Assembly (NCBI GenBank): GCA_019155185.1
Contig: CM032818.1
Location: 1,967,433-2,031,432, forward strand
Reading direction: 5' to 3'
Origin: Beaufortia kweichowensis
Lineage: Eukaryota; Chordata; Actinopteri; Cypriniformes; Gastromyzontidae
Length of the DNA: 64,000 nucleotides
In this document: in pieces, positions 1-25,004 of the stretch
Numbering within the stretch: the first letter of the stretch is position 1
Layout: every line of letters starts with the position of its first letter
The notes under the pieces: model-generated
Database searches by the model: none
What the model was told of the DNA's origin: nothing
Seen by the model: the letters and a program-made list of their open reading frames with translations, nothing else
Translations under genes and position numbers: made by a program

Positions 1-3000
1 GAATGATGTCACTTCCCTCTTTAAACAAAGAATAAATTCTTTTGTTCTTAGATTTTAATAATTATTTTTTAAGTGTTTGACATCGTTTTTCAAATAACTG
101 ACAGAATTATCCTGTTTGGGGATTTTTATACTTATTATTTGAAGAAATAAAATACTTTTAATACTTTTACTGTTGGGGAAATATCACGTATATCAAGCCA
201 ACTATATCTAAGCTGTACGAAATATCTCAAATAATTTCGATAATTTAAATGTAATTAATAATCCTATGCATTTATACATTCAATTTAATTAATTTCATTC
301 CTAGAAAAACAATAACTGAGCTCTGTCTATACAGACATGTCAATTGTTGAAATTTAGGATTCAAGATTTATTGTCATGTTTATTTTGGCACCGATATACG
401 ACAAATGAAAATACGATAGGATAAAAATATACAACAAAGAATAAAATATACGAAAAAGGGTAAATCGGCAAAAATACTTCAATAATTAACAATGCAGAAC
501 AGCAAAAGCTAAATATACATTCAATCAAAATTGTATGAATGTTTTTTGTTATACTGTGTGTGTATATGTATACGTGTACGTATATACTTGTTTTTTTTTA
601 AAAACGGGAATAAAAACGAAAGGTGGATTTTGTAGTTGTGTTACCGAGAATGTCCCCTAGATGGAGACAAACCTCAAGCATCTATTTGTTTTTTAAACGT
701 ACATTACGTTTGTGCTTTTGTATTAAAAATCCGAAATACTTTTAATTTGTGTGTATTCAATTACACAGTGAGGAAGATGTTTTCTACCATCCTAGAGATT
801 AAATAATGCAGCAGGTTGGATGAAGGAAGCTGTTGCCATTTACTGTGACATTAAAATGGCTTGGGACCCTGAAACCAGACACACGCTGTAGTATATTTAT
901 ACCAAAATCTACATAAAATGCACTAAAGATCACTGCAGATTTGTAATGTTTTAAACAAAGCTTTCTTTTGTATGCATTTTAACAGTCAGCATTTATATTC
1001 AAGAGCCTCTAATCTCATGAAACAGGTATTACTCACAGATTCCGTGGCATTTCATGTTGGTCGTCTTGCAATGTGCAGCCATGGATTATAAAAGGTCATT
1101 CTCACCAGTGAATGAAGGTCATGAAAATATCTAAACAGCTATCTGAAGAAGAAAACGGACACTTTGTATGGTTTGCATTTGAAATGTTTACGTTCATAAA
1201 GCTATTCATTTCAATCTATTAGATAGGAAAACCATTGGACAATGGACACAGAAAAAAAGTTTTTGGACTAATAGTTTTTATAAGTAGAGTTACAATAATG
1301 TGTGTTCATTTTAATATTGAAATAAAAATATATTTCTACTTTAGTATACATACAGATGAGAAAAACATGATAAAATTGTTATATATTGTTTTCACCTTAT
1401 ACAACAAATAAATTATTGAAGACTGCATTAAATACCATATTACATTTTGAGATGTATTTGGATAATATATGCAAGTCATTTCAGGAACACAGCATGTCCT
1501 AGCCATTTAAAATAACCTAAGTGTAGTTGTGCGTGTGTTTACATATTTTGTGCTAATTAAATAACCTAACAATGGATTATTATCAGTAACGATTGAAAAC
1601 GGTTATTATTAATATTTATTGTGTCAGCATGGCTTCACCTGTTGCTCTCAATTATTTATTTCTTAATTGTATATACTGACGTCCGTAAAAAAGATAATTT
1701 TGCAGACCTGACATCCACAGCAGGTATAGGTCGTATAGTTAGCACCATGTGAAAGATTCATTTTGATGCTCAGTTAACTCGGGTAAGATAAACGCTGTAA
1801 GTACCCGGGTGTCTATCCTCCCATCTGTTGACATTAAAGACTCTGAAGGTCCATTAAATAGCAAATCAATTGAATAAATGAGCTGTGACAAATGAAAAGA
1901 GGTGTAGGATTCTGGATTAAAGACAACTCTAAAATCAATGCCATATCATAGATGTGTAGACCAATTCGTGAAGGATAGAAAGGTATACCATATGTTGTAA
2001 AAACATTTTACTAGACTTAAACTAAAAATTAGTACTATACCAAACAAGCCCGTCTACAAGAGGTAAAAGAAAAGAGATGGCCATCAAACTGAACTTTGCT
2101 CGCTTTATTCGAGATTTCAGTCTTAAGTACTCGAGTCAATTTTCTTCAAAGCTCCAGACTTTCAAATCACGTTATCTCACTTTTCCAATTGGGAGCAACA
2201 AATACAACCGACACGTTGTGAGTGCTTGAAATTATGCTCAACAAAAACAGTTTTAGCGGAGTGAGACGCACCCGTATGACTTTAACAACAAGGGCGGCTT
2301 TGCCTTTCTACAGGCCTCACCTGCTGAAAGGCAATTTGGAGATAAAGGATGAAGCCGGAAGCCATGAAAAGAATCTAACGCTAATCCTGCCTCACCTTGA
2401 GTCTGTTCAAACCTTGAACATCTTCCTCAAATCTCTTATTTTCCCCCTCACTATAAACACATCCACATGGTTGACGGAAGCCTTCGTTTCTGAAGTTACG
2501 GATGGCGGTAGCTGATTGGAAGTTTTTAAAGTTGCGATGGCCGATAAGGTTTCTTTTATTTTGTTTTTTTCACCTTTGGCGAGGCGCAGAGATGAGTCAA
2601 ATCCATGCTCGGATTATCTTTGACTCTCTCACCTCGCACAGGTGTGAAGAGCTGATACGGCCCGAACCCACGTGCCACAGATGCATCATGGGTAGGGGTG
2701 TAAAAGTCACAGTTCTGCACCGATTATCAGAAACCATCTCAACACAACACTAATAAAGTGGGAGAAACAATCGTCCAGGAAATGTTGCTTACTTATAAAA
2801 CAAATGAACATTTTTGTTTGGATAAACGAAGTTGTAAATTCATTCTCCACTGACAGAAAAGCAACCTAGGTAGCATAATTTTACATAGATAATGATACAA
2901 AAAAATATATATATATAAATAAAATGTATGTAAAGTTAAATAGATGTAGTATTTAACAAAAGTAGGAACTTAACATTATGATAAAGGTTTCCAAGGTCAA

Positions 3001-4590
3001 CCGTTATTTCCAAGCCTGGAAGTTTCACAAAATCATGTAAACATATATGGTAAATAAACATTTTTTTAGTTTCACCACCTTATTTCACCACAAAAAGTAT
3101 CTCTGTGGGTAAAGTCTAGTCAATCACAAACTCATTACACAGTCAAAAGATATAGAAACCCTGTAAACATATGAAAATGCTTTAGAGAAAATCTGATGAA
3201 TGCTAATGTAAAAAGAAATGAGCAGCAGAGAACGCTCCAGAATGTGAATTAAAGGTGTTGGAGATAAAAAGCACTTAAAGCTGAAAGTGGCATTGTTGGA
3301 AGACCAATCCAGCATGAGTCCGCAAGCGATGATAAACACAATTTTCCTCCAGTCACCGCGATTGCCGCGCAGCTAATCGCTTCATTTTGCCAGTCTGTAG
3401 CGCGAACAAACAAAAGGTCATAATTTAGTGGAATTAGGATTTCAAAACAAATTCACTTTAACTTTTTGTCCGTAAGAATACACAAAGACTTTTATAATCA
3501 TTTATTTTTATTCTGTTGCCGATTAGGTACTTAAGTGCTTTTAAAAGTCTTTGGTTTGGTCAGTTAATGTGACTTTTAGGAGTATGAGAGAAACTTGAGT
3601 TTGGATGACATTGATCGACCAAAGAAGAGTGAATTACATAAACCACAAGGATTTTGTAAGCATTTTATTTTTTTTGTAAGCAAGTTTTTTTTTCATGCAA
3701 GTTTTGTTTAAATGCACAGCTTTATGGAAAAATGTTTGATTATGGCCTGGATCAAACCAAATCCATAGGGACGACCAAATAAAGATAACAAAAGCATCTT
3801 CTCTTTAAAGTAAATCCTGAATCACTGGACACATCATGTAAATTTTCTAGGACATAAGTTATAGAGTTTACAAGCATTCTTGAAAAAGTATAACCGTAAA
3901 TACTTTAAAGGTTTAGTGCAAGTACATTAGGATGAATAAATTACAATTCAATTTCACATATTATGAAATAAAAATAAAGGTGTTTAAAAGGCAAGTGTTG
4001 AAGATAAAGACAAAGTTAATTTATTGTTAAAGGCTTGTTAGAGTTATACGTCAATCTATATAAATCAATTATCAATCTATACAACTTTATACATCTATAA
4101 ACAAAGGGAATTATACTGATAACAACTTGAATTTATTAAATAATCTTATTTTGACTTCAAAATATTCATAGTACAAAATCTTGTCTAAATGATGCAAATG
4201 TGTGGTTGTGTGGTTATATCTAAAACATTCAAATGATCAGTCGAACTACTTCCGAAATCATTCTAGATTGTAATTAAACAGCTTTTGAAGTTTTCACCAA
4301 AATGCCATGACATTTTTAACATGAAACGAACGATAAAACGATTGCATGATAAAAACTAGTACAAAAAATATACACGAAACAAACTCATAAATTTAAATGG
4401 TTGTGTTTTAAAAACTAAATACTAACATTTTAAAATACATGTTAAACACTTTTAAAATGGGGTAACTTTTATCATCTCATCTTATTTCATCTTGTTTGTT
4501 TTTTGTGTAACGCAGCTGCTGGGTTGGTGCATGAATCATTTTGTGACCAGTCTAATCAGTTTATCTAACTTTACAACATGTATAATTGTT
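1..4590. other. Gene-poor AT-rich interval downstream of adarb1
   Basis: I see no supportable gene, RNA gene or complete transposon here. Open frames are short, low in complexity and lack splice-consistent partners. The stretch from about 2040 to 2720 is clearly more GC-rich than its surroundings and has open frames of 97 and 83 codons on the plus strand (2222-2515, 2502-2753). Neither resembles a protein family I know, so I read this as a possible conserved non-coding element at most. The right end of the interval lies beyond the likely 3' end of adarb1. Confidence 0.5.
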
Positions 4591-4592
4591 TT

Positions 4593-4598
4593 TTTATT
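4593..4598 (-). terminator. Possible adarb1 polyadenylation signal
   Basis: AATAAA on the minus strand (TTTATT on plus), 175 bp beyond the adarb1 stop codon. It is the first such hexamer I found downstream of the stop in this AT-rich sequence. Chance occurrence is quite possible, and longer 3' UTRs are typical of this gene family. Confidence 0.3.
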
Positions 4599-4772
4599 TT
4601 CCATTGGAGCGTAGTCAGGTTAAGTAATCTATGTGATCTGTAAAATGTGCTGGGTTAGTTGAACCCAAAACAAACATTTTAAAGTCAGTGAAGATCAGCA
4701 TATTAAGAGATGTGTAAACTTATCAAGAAATACCTCCAGCCAACAATCTCTCTCATTCTCTCTCCATTTATC

Positions 4773-17266
<12,494 letters not shown>

Positions 17267-17490
17267 AACGTGTGAAACGTACACGCTTTCTCTTTCTCTA
17301 TCTCTGTCTGTCTGCTGATCTGAAGTCAACTTCAGGAGTGAGGATCGAGAACGAGGGACACAGAGAAAATAAAGGGAGGAGGAAAGTGTTGTGTGTTTGA
17401 GAGAGAGAGAGGGGTGGGGCTGTCTGGTGGCATGCAACCAGGTGTGAATCCTAGTAATCAAATACAACACTAATACACTTGCAGAGATAT

Positions 17491-17626
17491 GCCTGTAGCT
17501 TGTAAAGCATTGGACTAGCAGCGTTTGTGAGTTTGATTGCCAGGAAAAACACATACCGGATAAAACTTGAAGGCACTATAAGTCACTTTGGATAAAAACA
17601 TCTGCCAAAAGCATAAATATAAATGT
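17491..17626 (+). mobile_element. tRNA-derived SINE
   Basis: The head resembles a degenerate tRNA: gcctgtagct...gtaaagcattggactagcag (A-box region), then gtgagtttgattgccagg (B box). The body ends in agtcactttggataaaaaca followed by tctgccaaaagca, the widespread fish SINE tail 'gtcgctttggataaaagcgtc'. It is antisense to adarb1, just upstream of its first coding exon. Confidence 0.75.
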
Positions 17627-17634
17627 ATACAATC

Positions 17635-17870
17635 TCTTAAACGGTTCATTTATTCACTCTCATGTCATTTCAAACCTTGTATGACCTTTTATTCTTTGCC
17701 AAACACAAAATAACACAATGAATGTTGGTAACCAAACAACATTAACCCCTATTGACTTCTATTGTATGGACACAAAACTACCAAGACATTTCTCAAAATA
17801 TCTCCTTTTGTGTTCCACAAAATAAAGTCATACAGGTTTTGAAAGACATAGGGGTGAATAAATCACAGAA
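17635..17870. mobile_element. Palindromic cyprinid-type MITE
   Basis: Arms resembling 'ttcattcaccctcatgt...' and '...gacataggggtgaataaa' surround 'cttttgtgttccacaaaata' and 'tattgacttctattgtatgg'. The family is one of the most familiar interspersed sequences in carp-like fish. Relatives lie at 27330-27500 and 53633-53835, with partial copies at 33645-33690 and 58590-58690. It is partly degenerate. Confidence 0.65.
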
Positions 17871-18329
17871 AAACTATCCTGAGTGTATTAATTCAACACT
17901 ACAAAAAAGACTCAAGAAACCTTCTGGCACTGATTTCTAAAGGAATCCAATAAGTGTGAAAAACTTTAATTTATTAACTAAAAAGTAAAACAGATGTAAA
18001 ACAGTGGGCAAAGAAACACTATTTATCACTATTGTTATTATACTATTTATTTTAATATTTCATCGTTGAATCCTAATCTAACTATGACAAACTATATACT
18101 GATGGAAAGACTAAGACTCTAAGACTCAAGCACAAATATTTGACAAAATTGCTCCAAAACATCAAATATCTAAAAATTTTAAAACTTGATTTACGTAAAC
18201 TGTTCACTAAAATCTAAGTATGAAGAAACGCAATTTGATTATCAATCCTCTGGCTCCCTCTAGTGGACAGTGAAGCAAACCACCACTGTGTATTTAATGT
18301 GTGTGTGAGTGTCGAGGCATAAAACACAC

Positions 18330-18382
18330 CTGAATGTTTTTTCTCCACTCTTCTTTATCGTCTGCACAGTGTGTTAGGTGAC
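18330..18382 (-). other. adarb1: Candidate upstream adarb1 exon (probably 5' UTR)
   Basis: On minus, a gttttattacag acceptor and a cattcag|gtgtgt donor bound 53 nt. One frame is open across it (HLTHCADDKEEWRKNIQ), but I cannot join that frame to the R-domain exon without breaking phase. I take it as a non-coding leader exon, or an exon of an alternative transcript. Confidence 0.35.
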
Positions 18383-21300
18383 CTGTAATAAAACAAAAAA
18401 AGGTTTATTTTAACATGTCACAGTTCAGAAGTATTTTTACAACAGTAAGAGGAGAATCAAACAGACATAAAAGCTGCAAAAGTAATCAATATGCAGGTCT
18501 AAAAAAATCATAAAAAGACAAACGGTAAATAACAGATATGAGATCTCATAAGGGTTTGTTTAAAATAGCAGGGAGTAATGAGACTTTAAAATTGATACAG
18601 GAATTTAATGTACCACCCACAAAATGCCAGCAGATGGCAGTATAGACCAGCTAAAAATAGTCAGTAGATGGGAGTGTACATCAGACTAAAGAATCATGCG
18701 TCTCAGACTGATGTCAAAAAAGGTGAAGAATTAAAATATAGAAATATTAATTACGGTGAACTTAAAAGCCTTTTGGGAAGCCACTGTACATAAATATGGT
18801 AATCATTCAGTCCCTTGGAATTACCATCTGATACCACCACTGTACTACCAAAATACTTTTTTGTAAGGGCTAAGATCACATATCTGACCGCAATAAGATG
18901 AATGTATATCAAACCTTCAAAGCAAAAGGTCTTTTTACAGATCTTTTTACGCCTAGTATGACAAATGCTTCTTGAGGAATTATTTGAGACAGAAAACATC
19001 AATCAATGTGTTAAAATGACGCTGGCCTCTGACCCAACGTCAGCCACAGAGAGCCGCTCTCTGCTCGGACTGTAACTGTAGTATTCCCTAAAGATTTATC
19101 CCGGATTACAGACTGAGCGTGCCAGCAGTGTAAAATATATGCTTTGGGATACTGATGAAAAAAACTGATATGATGAGAGTTTTGCTCTTAGAGAGGTGAC
19201 AGTTTTTGTTAAATTCAAGGGAAAGAAAGAAAGGAAAGGAAATGAACGAAAGGCACGAGGTAAGGGAAAAAGAAAGAGAAGAGAAAGAAAGTGAAAACAG
19301 AAATATGAAGAAATAACATAATGATAAAAGCCAAAAGCCAAAGCAAAGAAAAGAAAATTTTTGAAATCAACCATAATGTTAACTACACTATTTATTCACA
19401 CTGTTAATGCTCATAATGTCACAAATGCTTTAATAAAACTCTCTGCAAATCATAAAAAATGATTCTGTATCAGCAAATTAAATGAACTTTTAAACTCTTA
19501 TGTTTCTAAACTGCAGCTGTTATAGAAATTATCTATGATGCTTATTGACAAAAGTTTGAAAAACACAAGACGTGCCAATAAAGAAACAATCCAAATCTGC
19601 TTGGATCATTTTCAAAACACACCAAAGTCTTTAAGTAAGAGCACAACACATTTCTCACACACAATAAACCACCACCAGCTGCGATAAGACCCCCATACAA
19701 GATAGATCCTGTCCTGACAAGTGCCAAAAACCTGTTTCGCACAGCAAACATCTACATATTTTTATACAACTTCTCACCCAATCTACCCAGGTTACGGCCG
19801 CCACTTGTTTAATATTCACATTTAATTCTAAAGACAAGTAAGTGGTATCCCGCCGTGCGGTTCACGAATTAGCTGCAGAAACGCCTTGTTCACAAAACAT
19901 TTATGAGCTGTTAAAAGTCTATGAAAGCACGAGCTGATTTTACATCTAATACATAAACATTTTGTGTATGAACAAATGCTTGTGTGTAGTCAACAAAGAA
20001 CATTAAAATAGTATAATAAAGCAAAGCAGAAATTAAATAACAAATTTTCCTGGGGAAAGGCTTAAAAATGAATGTCAAAAAAAAGAAAATTCACAACAAA
20101 AAAATGCTTTAGAGCTTCCGAGCCGTCCCGAGGAAATCAAATTAAAACGTTCCCATCGAGTAAGCACACAGAGGCTTTGCTCGATTTATTTTGCAGGTGA
20201 TAACATTAAATCTCAACCAATCCCTCTCTTGTAATGCAAAGTTTAATGCTGAAGAGTTAAAAATTTATTTACAACGTAATCTATGTTTGAAAAAATCTTG
20301 AAAATGATTTAATAATCTTTTATAACCTGAAAACTTCATCTGTCTTCTATTGGTTAGCTAAAGAAATAAAGAAGCAACGTTTTGAGAAGGCCACACATTT
20401 TTGGGAAAATTAGCCTATAAATGCCTTACTAACAGAAGTTTTCAACAGCTGGAAGAGATTTACACCCCTAGTCATAATACATCAGTCATTTTGTCCCAGA
20501 TTCATTCACCACACTGACAATCGAAGGTCAAGCATGTTCCATTGTGGGATACACTGTCCAAAATAGACAATATACAACCAATGTGGGAGGTTTTTCTGAA
20601 CACTCAAGAAAATGTCCATTTTATGCAGTATGCATACTTCAACAAAACTATGAGAACTATGGTGATATGCAATTGTAAACTTAATCATTATCAATGTAAT
20701 TACCATGCACATATATCAGAATGACTTTGGATGCAACAAAAATGCTTCAGCAATGAAAAACAAATAACTAAAACCAATACGTGACCTTCAACAAATCCAA
20801 GCTCAAGTCAAAACTCATATATACTTGCATACTGATTGACAAACAGGATACAGGTAGATTCATTAGGAAAGGGAAATCAAAAATGTATTATTCAAAATAA
20901 AAGTCATAAATTTAACTTCAAAATAAAAGACAAAAACAGCACTTGAGTAAACCAAAGGCTTTGATGGGTATCAAAAATGGATATTAATTTTCTTTTTGTA
21001 TTAAATAATTTTTATTAAAAGTTTAAAGATTTGACTGGTATGCCCTTTTAGATTGAACCATGAGTTTAAAATTGCTTATTTGTGGTCAAAAAGCTAGAAC
21101 ATGAAAATAATGTTTAGCTTTACAAATACAAGACAAACTAATATTTAGAAACTTTACATTTACATGTACTGCATTAAAATATAATTAATATAAAAATTGG
21201 TTTCCATATAATTATTATGATTAGTTGTTTTATTTAACTAACAAAATAACACATTTTTATTGTTTTACACCTAAACAAACTAGTTTTCAAGTGTTTCAAG

Positions 21301-21980
21301 TTTACATTGCACAGTATGATTTTTGTTTGTGCTTGTTTTTTATTGTTTGCTTTTGTTTTAATCAACTGTACTAAGTTCCACATACTAACATCCATCATTT
21401 CTTTCCATGCAGGATTCACACTTGTCCGGGCAAGAGTCTTAGCTTGTTTTACTAAACAAACCATGACTGGAATTTAAATAAAGAAGCAAAACAATTATTT
21501 TACAATTATATTAAGGTTCACTATTAACATTTCTTAGTAAATTTCAGAATATTTGCAATTAAAAAATGAAATTAAATCTGTGGCTTTGGCTTTGAGTAAC
21601 TCAACAATTTTCTGAGACCCAGCAAAAAGGTTGCATACATGCATACATGTTTTACATCAGTATAATACCATATCAATTTGGGATATGGACAAAAGTAATC
21701 TTCAAGTGCTTCTTTTGCATGCAGTTCTTTAAAAAGCATGAAAAAACATGGATAGTTAGCTGAATACTGTTAAAGATCTGTTGAATCAGGGTTTAAGACA
21801 AGTGTAACGTCTCGTCTTCAGGACCATTTGATGCTAAACCACACATATAATACCCCATTCATTATATTCAGTCTTGCATTTGACGCAAATGTTTCGGTGC
21901 ATTGCTCAAACACAAGGTAATGCAAATGAAACGCATGCACAAACGATGTTTTGACGTAAAAAAGGTGGGAAAATACTTAC
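18383..21980. other. Putative first intron of adarb1; no gene seen
   Basis: AT-rich sequence with only short open frames of no recognisable family. It contains an A/G-rich patch at 19200-19300. If 21981-22190 is the leader exon of adarb1, this is its first intron. Confidence 0.4.
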
Positions 21981-22330
21981 AGTAGACTGTTGGATTTATA
22001 TAGATGCCAGAGATGAATCCGGACGGACGAAATGTGTCCAATAAAAAGCACGCAATAAAAAATAGACTATTGCAGTATGTGTAAAACACACGCATGTAGC
22101 AGTTGCGTCAACGCATGAAGCACATCAGTGATTCATTTAATAGAAGCGTGTTTTCATCCGCGATACAGAAAACTGCAAGGTAGCGGAGTACTAACCGCAC
22201 ACGACACCTGATTGGCCAGAGAGTGGGCGGGATGTTCTACTCTACGCCGTTTGATTGGTGGATCAGAGTTTGACAGGCCGTATGATCGCGCTGATTGGTC
22301 GGAAGGCTGACTGGATAGTTTTATTTATGT
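21981..22330 (-). promoter_or_regulatory. adarb1: Putative adarb1 promoter and leader exon
   Basis: A strong minus-strand donor (ctact|gtaagtattt) ends a candidate leader exon at 21981. Upstream in transcript direction (22195-22310) lie a GC box (gggcggg) and three ATTGG/CCAAT motifs (ctgattggcc, tttgattggt, gctgattggt) spaced about 50 bp apart, in the most CpG-rich sequence nearby. It lies between the ends of slx9 and adarb1, so adarb1 is the natural client. No transcript evidence is available here. Confidence 0.5.
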
Positions 22331-24760
22331 GGACAAACGTAATATTTAAAGCGTTCACCTGTATATCAGAAAAGAATAAAACATTAATTATTATTTTAAT
22401 GTTTTTATTTTAGCATTGTAGTACAATAATATGGTCCCAAAAAATATTTGGACAAAAAAGTCACACTTAAAAACTTACAGGAATCTCACCACATGACATT
22501 TATTTTAAAGGCATCACGAAAATGTTTTTAAAAACATTTACAAAATAACTTTAGTGTAAATTATTTATCTAACGTTTTTGTATTATTAACGTATTTATAA
22601 TTGGAAAAAAAATTGGTTTTAAATGATAAATTATATTAAATCCTTTAAATTATAAATAATACAATGACATTATACAGTTTAAGGTGTCCAAATACTTAAG
22701 TGATCCAAATACTTGTTAGGCAACTGTCTGTAATGTTTATATTACAGAAGACTGTAATGCTAAGTGTGAAATATAACATAATATAATTAAAAATTAATAC
22801 AGCAAATAAGCTCTACCTATAAGAACTGAAAATGATAACATTAGGATTGCTTACTAGGTAATGCTTGATTACATTATAAATAGCAAATGTCCCGCTTTAA
22901 ACAATAGCAAATGTGTCCTTGATGACCACAGCATGCATTAACGCCCCCAGGTCCTTACAAAGAGATGCTGACACAACTGGCCCCTCAGGCCTGCGCAACT
23001 ATTAAACAGTCATGATGCACAAGCATCACAGCTACTGACCCTGTGTGTGTGAGTCATGCAGCGGGACAGCACAAGTGTGACTCATATGAGGGGGAATTAG
23101 GGTGGTTAAGCATCCGACCTGCCGCAGGATAAAGATGAAGTTATGAGAATACAGCACACGAGCATGAGCTGCCCCCATACACTGATGCATATTGGTTTAT
23201 ATAACAGACAGTGCATCATTTTAGAAACACTGCAGTTATTTGATAGTGAACGATATCATTATGATCATCACACATGCTCAGACAAAATCTAAATGTTTGG
23301 TTTTACATTCATAATTTAGGAATTTTGTGGAAAACATATATTTTAACTCTATATCAAAAATAAATATTTTAGAACATTTTTTGACATTACATGAACGTTC
23401 CTCCAAATGATCTGTTCTGCTTTCTTGTGTTTCTGTAAATCCCATCATTTTCAATTATTATTTAATTTGCATTAAATGATTGAGAATTACGAGGAAATGT
23501 GTTTTATTTACTTTCCATAAACCAGCTTTTTATATTTTTAAAAGCTTCACTTACAATGCATTACTACAATGCCTTGTATTATATCAATTATACTTCTAAT
23601 TGTAACTACTCTTCCATGAGGTCCTTGATGCTTTATATAAGATGGAACATATCAAAACAGAAACAAGATTTTTTTAAAACTCTAACACTTTAGTGTTTCT
23701 TACCCTGTAAAAAAAACACTGAGATAATATTGTGTGGGTGAACAGTATCTGAAATCTGCACCCACATTCTCATCAGCCTTTTCTCTGCACAACCTCAGAG
23801 ATCCAAAAATCACATTATGGTTTAAATATTTCACATTGCTCCAAACCCACATAACTGTCCTTTGTTTGGCCCATTTTATAGTATAATAAAAGTGAATGGG
23901 GAGCAATCAAGTTCTAAAATGACAAAAATGAACACTTTAATAGTTGTGCATTATATTTAAAGTCCTATGAAGTCATACTCTTCAACATCAAGCATTAAAG
24001 AGCCTCATAGCAACTGTCTGCTCTCTTTAAGTGATTAAAGAAAGTCCAGTTAATGACAAGGCCGTGATTCCTCTTCGACCTTTATCTCTGAAGTGCATCA
24101 CCATGGCTGCCTTTTCTTTCTATTGGCAACGTGTTGCCATGGAAATACAAAGCGCACGTTAAATGACTAATACATTTGATCTCTGATTAATAAGTAGTTT
24201 GATCTTTGATATCTACTGTCTGGTATTATAGAGTTAGTACTGGAGGTAAAACAATATTTTAACATACAATTTGCTTTTTAATTTCTCCTCAAATCTATTA
24301 AACTAATCAAAATGACAGTACTAGGGTGTGGTGGGTGGTTGCTAGGGTGCTGCTATGCAGTTGCTAAGTAGTTTCTAGGGTGTTTTTGTGGGAAGCCAGA
24401 GCAGTGTTAACGTGCTAACTGGTCCAAATTAAAAGAGCTGTTTTTATATGTTACATGTGTATATGGTACACATTTTAGTCAATTTCATTGTTCCACGAGG
24501 TGAAAATCTTAAATCAACCGCTTGTAAACAGTGATGAGAATAATTTTGTTTGAAGAACCATTTTTACTATTATTTGTTTGAACCAAAAAATAGTAATTCT
24601 TATTACAACAATCACTGCTCAAAAACAAAACACACATTTCATATTCTACCGGATTTATTTTTGTTATGCAATAAGCAGATGGTGTTATTAAACATCTGAT
24701 GATAATTAAAGCAGAAAAAACAGAGAAGCAGATGATTCATTTAACACTTGCGTCTCATTT
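22331..24760. other. Intergenic interval between adarb1 and slx9
   Basis: No gene is seen. A GC-richer island at 22915-23160 with TGAGTCA-type sites stands out from AT-rich surroundings. At 24320-24400 there is a degenerate 'gttgctagggtg' repeat common in cyprinids. The 3' UTR of slx9 probably runs into the right end. Confidence 0.5.
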
Positions 24761-25004
24761 ATTAAATTACACTCGGGTCTCAAATGAAGCTGTCAAAAAT
24801 GGCAATAAATTCAATAGACCATGTTTTCAATAGTGTTAATTTAGTGCCAGCAGTTACACCCTTCCTGAAACACTCGTGAAACTCTTGATTTTCATAATCT
24901 AATATGAAAAATAGGAAAACTTCCACCAATGTTGCATTGTTTCGTTTCGGGGTACCACGATAAACATACATCTGAGGTACAGTTTTAACACTCATGAGTC
25001 GAGT

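Noticed and set aside
19096..19374. Phe/Leu-rich minus-strand frame resembling a membrane segment
   Set aside because: Derives from an A/G-rich stretch on plus; no start context, partner exons or family match.
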